Of a stretch of DNA of 64,000 nt, positions 8,024 through 16,231 are shown one piece after another. The stretch is from Bacillota bacterium (GTDB lineage Bacteria > Bacillota > Clostridia > Christensenellales > Aristaeellaceae). The stretch is from NCBI GenBank assembly GCA_023436585.1, contig JAEZIN010000013.1:1-64000 (forward strand), in the 5' to 3' direction. A program made the position numbers and the translations under genes. A model generated the notes under the pieces. It made no database searches and was not told where the DNA came from. It saw only the letters and a list, made by a program, of their open reading frames with translations. The stretch's first letter is position 1, and every line of letters begins with the position of its first letter.

Positions 8024-9067
8024 ATGGAAACCCAATGCCTGAAGCCTGCCGGGGAAGCTATACGGTTTGCGGCCTCGCTTATAAATAAGGGAGAGTTGAT
8101 TGCTTTCCCCACCGAAACAGTATACGGCCTGGGGGCCGACGCGCTGAACGAAAAGGCGGTCTTGTCCATTTTTGCCGCCAAGGAACGCCCGGCGGACAAT
8201 CCTCTAATAGTGCATATATCTGACAGGTCCGGCCTGACTCCCCTTTGCAATCCTACGGATAAAGCCGTTCAACTGATGGACGCCTTCTGGCCCGGCCCGC
8301 TGACCCTGCTGTTAAAAAAGAAAGCCGTTGTGCCGGATGTGACCACCGCTGGCCTTGATACCGTGGCCATACGTATGCCCTCCCACCCTGTGGCCAGGGC
8401 ACTTTTGGATGCCTGCGGCTGTCCTGTGGCTGCGCCCAGCGCCAACCGCAGCGGCCGGCCCAGCCCCACGACAGCCCAGCATGTCATGGAGGATATGGCG
8501 GGGCGGATCCCCCTTGTTCTGGATGGAGGCCCCTGTGACGTGGGCCTGGAATCCACCGTGGTGGATATGACCGGGAATATCCCTCTTGTTTTGCGGCCAG
8601 GCGGCATCACCCCGGAGATGCTTTGTGACGTCATAGGGCCTGTGGAGACGGCCGGCAGCATCCTTTCACCCCTTCAGCCGGGCGAAGCCGCCCCATCCCC
8701 CGGTATGCGGCACAGGCATTACGCCCCCAGCGGCATGCTGACCCTGGTTACCGGCAGGCCGGAAAACGTCATCCAGGCATGCAGAAGGCTCTATGACCAA
8801 GCCATGGAAGAAGGCGGGAAGGCTTGCATCCTGGCCCTTTCCGAGCATTTGCCCTCTTATGGGACAAGGTACGCGCTGGATATCGGCAGCCTGCACCGGC
8901 CGCAGGAGGTGGCCGCCAGGCTCTTTGATGTGCTGCGCCGCATGGACCGGGAAGGCATTCATACCATATTCAGTGAGGTAGTGGAGGCCAGCGGCCTTGG
9001 GCTTGCCATCATGAACAGGCTGGGCCGGGCCGCGTCCTTCCGTTTTTATGACGCCGACCGGGGATAG
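8024..9067 (+). CDS. tsaC: L-threonylcarbamoyladenylate synthase, Sua5 type
   Basis: The ATG at 8024 is preceded by AAGGAG at about 10 bases, giving 347 residues. The N-terminal ~200 residues are the YrdC/TsaC domain (AFPTETVYGLGADAL, AKERPADNPLIVHI, APSANRSGRPSPTTAQHV), which makes threonylcarbamoyl-AMP from Thr, bicarbonate and ATP for the tRNA t6A37 modification. The remaining ~140 residues are the Sua5 extension (SPGMRHRHYAP linker), so this is the longer YwlC-like form. The neighbouring ywlE-like phosphatase gives the common ywlC-ywlE association. Confidence 0.94.
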   Translation: METQCLKPAGEAIRFAASLINKGELIAFPTETVYGLGADALNEKAVLSIFAAKERPADNPLIVHISDRSGLTPLCNPTDKAVQLMDAFWPGPLTLLLKKKAVVPDVTTAGLDTVAIRMPSHPVARALLDACGCPVAAPSANRSGRPSPTTAQHVMEDMAGRIPLVLDGGPCDVGLESTVVDMTGNIPLVLRPGGITPEMLCDVIGPVETAGSILSPLQPGEAAPSPGMRHRHYAPSGMLTLVTGRPENVIQACRRLYDQAMEEGGKACILALSEHLPSYGTRYALDIGSLHRPQEVAARLFDVLRRMDREGIHTIFSEVVEASGLGLAIMNRLGRAASFRFYDADRG

Positions 9068-9118
9068 AGTTTTGCTTCATGGCAAAAACTCTTTGCTATC
9101 AGGAAAACAGGAGGCACC

Positions 9119-9541
9119 ATGGCCCATATTTTGTTTCTGTGCACAGGCAACACCTGCCGGAGCCCCATGGCCAAATGCCTGATGGAGAACATGGCGCAAA
9201 AGCTCGGCCTGCCCATCACATGCGACAGCGCGGGCCTGATCGCCTTTCCGGGCGCGCCGGCGTCCCCGGGGGCACAGCGGGCCATGGCCGCCAGAGGCCT
9301 TTCCCTGCGCGGCCACAGGGCCAAGCGCATAAGTGCGGTGCTTGTCAAAAAAGCGGATGCGGTCCTTTGCATGACGGAGGCACACCGCAGGGAATTTATA
9401 CAGCGTTTTCCCGAATTCGCGCACAAGGCGCAGGTATTTATACGGCCCGTATCCGATCCCTTTGGTGGCAGCGACAGCCTGTATGTACAGACAGCCGACC
9501 AATTGAACTCCCTGCTGGAAGAATGGCTGCAAGAGCATTGA
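9119..9541 (+). CDS. low-molecular-weight protein phosphatase, YwlE-like
   Basis: This 140-residue enzyme has the phosphate-binding loop CTGNTCRS near the N-terminus (Cys8 nucleophile, Arg14) and the general-acid Asp in SDPFGG. In Bacillus YwlE the Thr in the loop (CTGNTCRS) favours phosphoarginine over phosphotyrosine. The same loop here suggests a protein-arginine phosphatase, but this is inferred. Ribosome site AGGAGGC precedes the ATG. It follows tsaC by 51 bp. Confidence 0.85.
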   Translation: MAHILFLCTGNTCRSPMAKCLMENMAQKLGLPITCDSAGLIAFPGAPASPGAQRAMAARGLSLRGHRAKRISAVLVKKADAVLCMTEAHRREFIQRFPEFAHKAQVFIRPVSDPFGGSDSLYVQTADQLNSLLEEWLQEH

Positions 9542-9568
9542 TTTCCCTGAAAAAAATAACGTTTGGCC

Positions 9569-9598
9569 TTGACAAGCCATGGGAAAATATTATATGAT
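9569..9598 (+). promoter_or_regulatory. promoter of rplM-rpsI
   Basis: Consensus TTGACA (9569-9574), 18-bp spacer, TATGAT (9593-9598). Confidence 0.8.
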
Positions 9599-9610
9599 AG
9601 CAAATGGCAT

Positions 9611-9690
9611 CAATAGACTCCGCTAGCCCCGGGACTATTGACAATGGCGGGAACATGCGACCATCATGCGTTCCGCATACTTTTTTAGAC
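9611..9690 (+). promoter_or_regulatory. probable L13 autoregulatory leader with attenuator hairpin
   Basis: The ~105-nt leader of rplM contains a first stem CAATAG (9611-9616) / CTATTG (9635-9640) and a second hairpin with arms GCGGGAAC (9647-9654) / GTTCCGC (9670-9676, one bulged G), followed by six T (9681-9686) before the ribosome site. Firmicutes are known to carry an L13-binding leader in this position. The second hairpin plus T-run looks like a premature terminator. Confidence 0.5.
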
Positions 9691-9712
9691 CTAATCCAAG
9701 GAGGAGAACCTT

Positions 9713-10144
9713 TTGAAGACCTTCATGCCAAAAGCCGAGGCCATCCAGCGGAAATGGTATATTGTCGATGCCGACGGGCTTGCACTGGGCCGTCTGGCCA
9801 GCCAGGTTGCCGGGATTCTTCGCGGCAAGCATAAACCCGTTTACACGCCCTTCATGGATATGGGCGATCATGTCATCATTATCAACGCCGAAAAGGCGGT
9901 TCTCACCGGCCGCAAGCTGGATGAGAAGATCTATTACAAGCACACCGGTTATCCGGGCGGCTTGAAGGAAATTGTCTACCGCAAGCTGATGGCTGAAAAG
10001 CCTGAGTTCGCGGTGAAAAAGGCCATCGTGGGCATGCTGCCCAAGGGCCCCCTGGGCCGCAAAATGGCCACCAAGCTGCGGGTGTATGCCGGCACCGAGC
10101 ATGAGCATGCCGCCCAGCAGCCCGAAAAACTGGAACTGAAGTGA
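9713..10144 (+). CDS. rplM: 50S ribosomal protein L13
   Basis: The 143-residue protein starts with TTG at 9713, six bases after AAGGAGGAG. The reading MKTFMPKAEAIQRKWYIVDA matches the usual L13 N-terminus. The ATG four codons later would lose the conserved MKTF and is less likely. Conserved parts include LGRLAS and HTGYPGGLK. It is the first gene of the classic rplM-rpsI operon. Confidence 0.97.
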   Translation: MKTFMPKAEAIQRKWYIVDADGLALGRLASQVAGILRGKHKPVYTPFMDMGDHVIIINAEKAVLTGRKLDEKIYYKHTGYPGGLKEIVYRKLMAEKPEFAVKKAIVGMLPKGPLGRKMATKLRVYAGTEHEHAAQQPEKLELK

Positions 10145-10167
10145 CGCGGAAAGGAGCGTAAAACAAT

Positions 10168-10560
10168 ATGGCTCAAGCAGATTTCAATGCCGTTGGCCGC
10201 CGCAAGAAGGCTGTCGCCCGCGTCCGTCTGGTGCCGGGTCAAGGCAAAATCGTCATCAATACCCGGGATATCGATAACTATTTCGGCCTGGAAACCCTGA
10301 AAATGACCGTTCGTCAGCCCCTGCAGCTGACCAACGCCGCCGGAAGCTTTGATATTCTGGTGAACGTTGTGGGCGGCGGTCTTACCGGCCAGTCCGGCGC
10401 GATCCGCCATGGCATCAGCCGCGCTTTGTGCAAGGCCGATCCCGAGCTTCGCGGTGCCCTCAAGAAAGCCGGCTTCCTCACCCGCGATCCGCGGATGAAG
10501 GAACGCAAAAAGTACGGCCTCAAGGCAGCCCGCCGTGCACCCCAGTTCTCCAAGCGCTGA
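10168..10560 (+). CDS. rpsI: 30S ribosomal protein S9
   Basis: The 130-residue protein has the GRRKKAVARVRLVPGQG N-terminus, the GGGLTGQSGAIRHGISRAL core and the universal C-terminal SKR that reaches the P-site tRNA. It lies 23 bp after rplM with ribosome site AAAGGAG. A strong terminator follows. Confidence 0.98.
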   Translation: MAQADFNAVGRRKKAVARVRLVPGQGKIVINTRDIDNYFGLETLKMTVRQPLQLTNAAGSFDILVNVVGGGLTGQSGAIRHGISRALCKADPELRGALKKAGFLTRDPRMKERKKYGLKAARRAPQFSKR

Positions 10561-10569
10561 TACACAAAC

Positions 10570-10596
10570 AAAACCGCCGCAACCGCGGCGGTTTTT
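10570..10596 (+). terminator. Rho-independent terminator of rplM-rpsI
   Basis: AAACCGCCGC / GCGGCGGTTT arms around a 4-base loop (10571-10594), then T residues. It may also serve the convergent minus-strand gene. Confidence 0.85.
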
Positions 10597-10628
10597 CTAT
10601 GTGCTGAAATTCCCCTATCCGACATTCA

Positions 10629-12308
10629 CTATTGCCAGTCGTATATCCCCAGCTCATGCCGTATGCTTTCCGGCAGAAGCGGCACAAGCTGCATAAGCTG
10701 TCCCGTGATGGTATGCGCGTGGGACTGCGCATAGCTGCTCCACTGCTCCGGATCCCATTGGATGGGATACAGCACCTGGGATGCGGGTATGTTCTTCATG
10801 GAATCCCATAAGGCCGTGCCGGCAGAAGCTTCCGTTTGAAGGGCGATGCTTGCCAGGGGCTCGTATGTGTCGTTGTAATACAGGCTCACCTGCCGCATGA
10901 TGCCTGACGGCGATACCGTTGCGTTGGAGGTAAGGCTTGCCCTTACCATGGGGCTATACGTCTCCTGGAAATACACGTTCAGGCGTTCTTTTTCCGTACC
11001 GCCTGCCTTGTCGCCTGTCCACTCAAATCTATACTGGATGCCGGCATCCAGATCCACCCGCCTTTCCTGGCCGCTGACCACGTAAATGCGCGCTGAAAAA
11101 GTACCGGAGCCAGCATTCCGATGGTCCAACGCCATGTCCAGATAAGCTGTGCCCGGATTATAGGCATTGTTCCCTTCCAGCTTGATCTTGACGGTGTACA
11201 GCGCGCCTTCCTCCCCGTTTTCCACGGTAAGGGCGAAGCTGAATGCCATTATGCCGGCGTCGACCTTTGCTTCCACCGCCACGGGCTTATGCAGACTGTC
11301 AAGGAAACACCGGACCTGCCCGCTGAACGACGCTTCCCTGATGGCTTCCACTGCTGAAGCCTGGCTGCGGCGGGCATAGCTCTCCAGTAACGCCATGTTT
11401 TGCTCAAGCGGGAGGTCCGGTGAAATCATCCTTTGCCAACCGGCGGATATAAGGGAGCCGGCAAGCCACATATCCGGCTTTTCCAGAATACGGGCAATGT
11501 CCTCGTTGGAAAAATCCACGGTAGCCACAAAGGAAGCCGATGGATAAGTGGGGTCGTTTACCGGCTGAAGATCCTTCATTGCCGTTTCCACCCGCCCGCC
11601 TAGCTCCCGGTTACAGGCGGACACGAATTGATCAAAAGCCTGCCTAAGCTGCGAATCCTTTTGCCGCAGCGAAGTAAGCAAAAACCAGGCCGTACTTTGA
11701 CCGCCATAGCTGGATCTGGCGAGTTCCTTCTGCCCCGCCTGGATACCCATGTACATCAAATTCTCAATTTGCTGCCTGGTTATGGCCAGAACATCCTGGC
11801 CGATCACGTTGCTGCCCGCATAAAAAGTATCCTTGTCCCGCAGTCCTTTGAGCGTGAGGACCGATATTCCCCATTGCTGCCATTCCAATGCCCCGAAGTC
11901 CATCCCCAATACAGAGGCTGCAGATAGCTTCAGCTTGAAGTTTTTGGCAGCATCTGCCCAGTCAGGAGCTTGGCGGGTCAAGAAATCCCCCGGCACCAGG
12001 GCGATGGAGGTGTTCACCGTATTTCCATTCTCCAGCGCAGATGAAATGAAGTCCCCGGAAGGGGTCAATGGCCCTGCCGGCTCCTTATACAATTCCGCTG
12101 CCGGCCATACAAGCTCCAGCAGCTGTTCCACAAGATAAGCATAGTCCGCTTCAAAAGCACCGGCACTCAAAGTTCCCTGTACGTTTTGCTCCGGACCGAA
12201 CAGTTCATCAAATACAGCGAACGGGTCCTCTTCCGCCATAGCCATTGGAACCTGTACCAGGAGCATTGCTGCAAGAAGCAGAACCAGCCACCGCCTGATC
12301 GAAAGCAT
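10629..12308 (-). CDS. secreted or surface protein of unknown function
   Basis: The 559-residue protein begins with a clear signal peptide (basic start, hydrophobic WLVLLLAAMLLVQVPMAMA, cleavage expected near AMA-EE). There is no lipobox cysteine and no obvious C-terminal anchor. The mature part is mixed, with many beta-like stretches in the C-terminal half (for example SGTFSARIYVVSGQERRVDLD), and I recognise no family or catalytic motif. The start at 12308 is supported by GGGGGG six bases upstream. That ribosome site lies inside a long imperfect palindrome (12311-12430). It converges with rpsI and follows the P-type ATPase on the same strand. Confidence 0.7.
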   Translation of the reverse strand: MLSIRRWLVLLLAAMLLVQVPMAMAEEDPFAVFDELFGPEQNVQGTLSAGAFEADYAYLVEQLLELVWPAAELYKEPAGPLTPSGDFISSALENGNTVNTSIALVPGDFLTRQAPDWADAAKNFKLKLSAASVLGMDFGALEWQQWGISVLTLKGLRDKDTFYAGSNVIGQDVLAITRQQIENLMYMGIQAGQKELARSSYGGQSTAWFLLTSLRQKDSQLRQAFDQFVSACNRELGGRVETAMKDLQPVNDPTYPSASFVATVDFSNEDIARILEKPDMWLAGSLISAGWQRMISPDLPLEQNMALLESYARRSQASAVEAIREASFSGQVRCFLDSLHKPVAVEAKVDAGIMAFSFALTVENGEEGALYTVKIKLEGNNAYNPGTAYLDMALDHRNAGSGTFSARIYVVSGQERRVDLDAGIQYRFEWTGDKAGGTEKERLNVYFQETYSPMVRASLTSNATVSPSGIMRQVSLYYNDTYEPLASIALQTEASAGTALWDSMKNIPASQVLYPIQWDPEQWSSYAQSHAHTITGQLMQLVPLLPESIRHELGIYDWQ

Positions 12309-12310
12309 AG

Positions 12311-12430
12311 GAAGCCCCCCATTTCAAATTCTATTCCGGTCCATTGCTGCACGAAACATATATATGGCATATATGTTTCTTCATGCACCACAATTTTCCT
12401 TCTTTAGGAATAGAATACATGGAGGGCTTC
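12311..12430. repeat. 120-bp imperfect palindrome (miniature-element-like or structured leader)
   Basis: Outer arms GAAGCCCCCCAT (12311-12322) and ATGGAGGGCTTC (12419-12430) pair with one mismatch. Then ATTCTATTCC (12328-12337) / GGAATAGAAT (12407-12416) and the central GAAACATATAT (12353-12363) / ATATATGTTTC (12369-12379) pair perfectly around a 5-base centre. The whole intergenic region folds on itself. The ribosome site of the secreted-protein gene is in one arm. Confidence 0.7.
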
Positions 12431-12459
12431 TGTTGGTTAAGGCGGTACGGAACCGTTTG

Positions 12460-15096
12460 TTAATGCTTCCTTTGCAGCTTCTCCCCCGTCCAGCCCATTG
12501 CCTTAAACAGCTCCACGACCAGGATGGGTGCTGCGCAAAGCCCGGCCACGATGGCCCATTGAACTGGCGTCATGGGAACCAGGCGGAAGATACCTTGCAG
12601 GAAGGGCGTCAGGAGCACCACAAGCTGCAAGAACAGGGATGCGCCTCCGGCATAAAGCAGCCATTTGTTACCCGGCCCTTTGCTGAAAAGGGAGAAGACA
12701 TTGCTCCTTAGATTGAAGGAATGGAAAATCTGTGTGCCGGAGAGGACCGCAAAGGCCATGGTCTGCCCCAAAGCCACACCGCCCATCCGCTGGCCGAGCA
12801 AAAAGGCACACAGCGTAAGCACCGCGATGAGCGCTCCCTGATAACCCAGCCGGAACAAAAGAGGCTTTTCGAAAATCGCCGATTTGGGATCCCTGGGGGG
12901 CCTTTGCATCGTGTTCGCTTCCTCCGGCTCCATGCCAAGCGCCAGCGCGGGGAAGGTATCCGTCACCAGGTTCACCCACAGGATGTGAATGGGCAAAAGG
13001 GGCGAAGCCCAGTTTAAAAGCGTCGCGGTAAAGATGGTGAGTATCTCCCCCAGGTTGCAGGAAAGCAGGAACTGGATCGCCTTGAGGATGTTGTTGTAGA
13101 TGGTGCGCCCCTGGGAAACAGCGGACACAATGGTGGCAAAGTTGTCATCCGTCAGGATCATGGCACTGGCTTCCTTGCTTACCTCGGTGCCGGTGATGCC
13201 CATGGCAATGCCGATGTCCGCGCGCTTTAAAGCCGGGGCATCATTGACGCCGTCGCCCGTCATAGCCACGACGTCGCCCCAGGACTGCCAGGCCTTCACG
13301 ATACGAAGCTTGTGCTCCGGCGAAACCCGGGCGTATACGGCGATATTGCGGACCTCTTCTTTTAACCTGTCGTCGTCCATCCTGGCCAATTCGATGCCCG
13401 TTACCACGCGGTCGCCCTTGCCCAAAATGCCAAGATCCTTGGCAATGGCCGCGGCCGTCGCTTTATGATCGCCGGTGATCATCACAGGCTTGATTCCCGC
13501 GCGGCGGCACATGGCCACCGCGTCCCGGGCGGAAGGCCTGGGCGGATCGATCATACCCGCCATGCCCAGGAAGATCAGGTTCTTCTCGTAATCGCCCTGC
13601 TTGTCTCCGGTGGACAGCGAAGGCACCTCGCCCATGGCAAAGGCCAGAACACGCAAGGCCGCCTCGGCCATTTCCCGGGCCGTTTGCTGTATCTTCTCCA
13701 CATCCTCCTGGGTGATGGGCCTCACCCCGCCATCCTGGATGTGGGTGCAGATATCCAATATCTCATCCAGCCCGCCCTTGGCGAAGACGCGCATCTTGCC
13801 GCCTTCCTGGTGGATAGTGGCCATGCGCTTGCGCTCGGAATCGAAGGGGACCTCGTCAACCCTTGGCATCTTTCCTTCCAGGCGCTTTTTTTCATACCCC
13901 AGCACCTTGGCGAAATCCATCAAGGCTGTTTCCGTGGGATCACCCAGGAAGGCATCTTTCCCTTCTACTTTCCCTTCCTGCGCATCGTTGCACAGTACCA
14001 TGGCCGTGCCCAGCAGCACCGCGGCGCTTTGCCGGCGGAAGGCCTGGGCATCCCCCGCCTCAAAGGGCGCGCTGGCCGCCACCACCGTCATGCGGTTCAT
14101 GGTGAGGGTTCCTGTCTTGTCGGAACAGACTACCGTGGCGCTGCCCAGCGTTTCCACGGCCGGCAGGCGCCGGATGATGGCGTGCTGGGAGATCATTTTC
14201 TGAACGCCGATGGCCAAAACAATCGTGACGATGGCCAGCATTCCCTCGGGAATAGCCGCCACCGCCAGGCTGATGGCTGTCAGGAACATTTCCCCAGCGT
14301 TTTTCCCATACAGTACGCCGATCAGGAATACGACGGCGCATACGCCGATGGCGGCGATGGCCAGCTTTTTGCTCATGCCGGCCAGGCGGCGCTGCAAGGG
14401 CGTCTTGACGCCCTCCTCCTTGTCCAGCATGCCGGCAATGCGGCCCAATTGCGTATGCATGCCCGTTTCCACCACGACGCCCTCGCCGCGGCCATAGGTG
14501 ACAAGGCTGCCGGAATAGGCCATGTTGCGCCTGTCCCCCAGGGAAGCGCCCTCTTCCACCTCGCCCTCCCGCTTTTCCACGGGCGTGCTTTCCCCGGTCA
14601 GCGCGCTTTCCTGCGTTTGAAGGTTGACACAGGAGTACAGGCGGATATCCGCCGGAACAAAATCGCCCGTTTCCAATACCACCACATCCCCGGGCACCAG
14701 CTCGCCCGCGGGCAGGATGTGCACCTGCCCATCCCTGCGCACCTTGGCGTGGGGGGAAGCCATTTTTTTCAGCGCCGCCAGGGAGTGCTCCGCCCGGTTC
14801 TCCTGAACAACGCCCAATACGGCGTTGATCACAACGACAAGCAAAATAATAATGCTGTCCGTCCACTCGTGCAGCGCCACGCCCGATATGACGGCCGCCG
14901 CCAGCAGGATCAGCACCATAAAATCAGCAAACTGACTTAAAAACATCTGCGCTACCGTGCGGCCTTTTTGAGCGCGAAGCTCATTGGGTCCAAACTTTTG
15001 AAACCGCCGGTCAGCTTCCTCCCGGTTAAGGCCCGTATCCCTCAACACATCCAGTTCCGCAAATACGGCCTCTATCTTTTTTCCATGCCATTCCAT
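12460..15096 (-). CDS. calcium-transporting P-type ATPase (SERCA/PMCA type)
   Basis: The start at 15096 (MEWHGKK) is preceded by AAAGGAG at 7 bases and gives 878 residues. An in-frame start at 15147 lacks a site. The order is actuator domain with ALTGESTPVE, membrane helix 4 with AAIPEGMLAIVTIVLAIG, phosphorylation site DKTGTLT, hinge TGDGVNDAPALK, and helices 5-6 with NLGEILTIF and WVNLVTDTFPALALG. The PEG and NxxTD ion-site residues are those of type II Ca2+ pumps. It exports Ca2+ using ATP. A palindrome overlaps its likely promoter. Confidence 0.92.
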   Translation of the reverse strand: MEWHGKKIEAVFAELDVLRDTGLNREEADRRFQKFGPNELRAQKGRTVAQMFLSQFADFMVLILLAAAVISGVALHEWTDSIIILLVVVINAVLGVVQENRAEHSLAALKKMASPHAKVRRDGQVHILPAGELVPGDVVVLETGDFVPADIRLYSCVNLQTQESALTGESTPVEKREGEVEEGASLGDRRNMAYSGSLVTYGRGEGVVVETGMHTQLGRIAGMLDKEEGVKTPLQRRLAGMSKKLAIAAIGVCAVVFLIGVLYGKNAGEMFLTAISLAVAAIPEGMLAIVTIVLAIGVQKMISQHAIIRRLPAVETLGSATVVCSDKTGTLTMNRMTVVAASAPFEAGDAQAFRRQSAAVLLGTAMVLCNDAQEGKVEGKDAFLGDPTETALMDFAKVLGYEKKRLEGKMPRVDEVPFDSERKRMATIHQEGGKMRVFAKGGLDEILDICTHIQDGGVRPITQEDVEKIQQTAREMAEAALRVLAFAMGEVPSLSTGDKQGDYEKNLIFLGMAGMIDPPRPSARDAVAMCRRAGIKPVMITGDHKATAAAIAKDLGILGKGDRVVTGIELARMDDDRLKEEVRNIAVYARVSPEHKLRIVKAWQSWGDVVAMTGDGVNDAPALKRADIGIAMGITGTEVSKEASAMILTDDNFATIVSAVSQGRTIYNNILKAIQFLLSCNLGEILTIFTATLLNWASPLLPIHILWVNLVTDTFPALALGMEPEEANTMQRPPRDPKSAIFEKPLLFRLGYQGALIAVLTLCAFLLGQRMGGVALGQTMAFAVLSGTQIFHSFNLRSNVFSLFSKGPGNKWLLYAGGASLFLQLVVLLTPFLQGIFRLVPMTPVQWAIVAGLCAAPILVVELFKAMGWTGEKLQRKH

Positions 15097-15133
15097 ACGG
15101 GTACTCCTTTCGGCAAGCGTCATAATACCAGCA

Positions 15134-15163
15134 AGCCATCCTATCATAAATGATAGGATGGCT
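15134..15163. repeat. 13-bp perfect inverted repeat, probable operator of the Ca2+ ATPase
   Basis: AGCCATCCTATCA (15134-15146) and TGATAGGATGGCT (15151-15163) enclose TAAA. On the minus strand a TATTAT -10 box lies just downstream of it and a weak TTTATG -35 falls inside it. There is no adjacent T-run. Operator is preferred over terminator, though it is also the first hairpin after the Rsm22-like gene. Confidence 0.5.
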
Positions 15164-15254
15164 CAAGAGAGGTTGGTTCAAAACCAGAGAATCAGTTCCG
15201 GAAGGTCATTTTTTGCGCTCCAACCGCGCAGCGCGGAAATTGGCTTATTGCCGA

Positions 15255-16214
15255 TTATGAGAAACCGTCGCCTGCTTTTAGGCCCCGCAAGAGCTTATAT
15301 AACGCGCCGTCCTTTTTGGATACCGTGCGCGTATGGATACCCGCCTCCCTGCAGAGGGCCGCCATCACATGGCCTGTTCTTATCTGCGGGTGGCGCAGGA
15401 CCCTGTTCTGAACAGGCCGGCAAGCTTCGCGCGAGAATGCCATATAAGCATACTTCTCATCCTCATATGGCGCCTGACCGCCCTTTAACACACGGTGAAG
15501 CTGCGACCTTGGCACACGGCACGCAAAATGGCACCAGTCGCCCTCCGGCATTGGGCACTCCCTTTCATGCGGGCATGGCGCCGCGATATGCGCACCCATG
15601 GAAAGAAGCTGCCTTCTTGCTTCCATCAGGTTTCTATAACCCGCGGGTGTGCCCGGCTCCACGATCACAAGCAATGATTCCGCGGCGTTCCACAGCTTCG
15701 TGACCGCTTCCGCCCGCATGCCGTCTTTCAGTTCATTGAGCACATAGGCCATAATCACAAGCTCCGCGCGCTCACATAGCGTATCCGTGCAGATATCGCG
15801 TTCCAGCCACACCGCTTTTGCAAGGGCAGGCGGGCCTGCCTGCATCAGCGCCTGGCCGGTGCGGCGCATGGCCTCCTCCCGCTCCAGACACAAAGCGCTG
15901 TCCAGCTTCAGTATTGCCTCAGCCGCCCAGGATGCCGCCCCAGTCCCCGCCCCAACATCCATCATGGTACGGGGCATGCTGGTAAGCGGCGCAAGCGCCT
16001 GCTCAAGCGCATCATGTACGGCGCAGAAGGTGGCCGGCATTCTGGACGCGGCGTAGGCTAAAGCCTCCGCCTCCCCCGTAACAAGACGACTGCCCGTACC
16101 GTTTAGCGTACGGTAGCGCTCACTGAGCGTTTGCGCGTTCTTTGCCATATCTTCCCGGTGCAGGCCGTATACCAGCTTCTCCAGTGCTTCATTCAGCGAT
16201 TGGGGCAATATCAT
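15255..16214 (-). CDS. Rsm22-like ribosomal small-subunit methyltransferase
   Basis: The 319-residue protein has a class I methyltransferase core with DVGAGTGAA (residues 86-94) and VIMAYVLNEL (153-162), as in the Rsm22/METTL17 family. Four cysteines (214, 220, 228, 232) form the CPHERECP...WCHFAC cluster, which in this family holds an iron-sulfur cluster. The protein is thought to act in small-subunit assembly. It is the last gene of the kinase/GerMN operon and lies 17 bp after the second GerMN gene. A functional link to that signalling module is not evident. Confidence 0.78.
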   Translation of the reverse strand: MILPQSLNEALEKLVYGLHREDMAKNAQTLSERYRTLNGTGSRLVTGEAEALAYAASRMPATFCAVHDALEQALAPLTSMPRTMMDVGAGTGAASWAAEAILKLDSALCLEREEAMRRTGQALMQAGPPALAKAVWLERDICTDTLCERAELVIMAYVLNELKDGMRAEAVTKLWNAAESLLVIVEPGTPAGYRNLMEARRQLLSMGAHIAAPCPHERECPMPEGDWCHFACRVPRSQLHRVLKGGQAPYEDEKYAYMAFSREACRPVQNRVLRHPQIRTGHVMAALCREAGIHTRTVSKKDGALYKLLRGLKAGDGFS

Positions 16215-16231
16215 CCGCCTGTCCCCTTACA

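Noticed and set aside
13465..14940. 491-codon open frame on the plus strand
   Set aside because: It lies antisense to the Ca2+ ATPase gene, reads as His/Gly/Gln-rich low-complexity and has no ribosome site. It is a GC-driven shadow.
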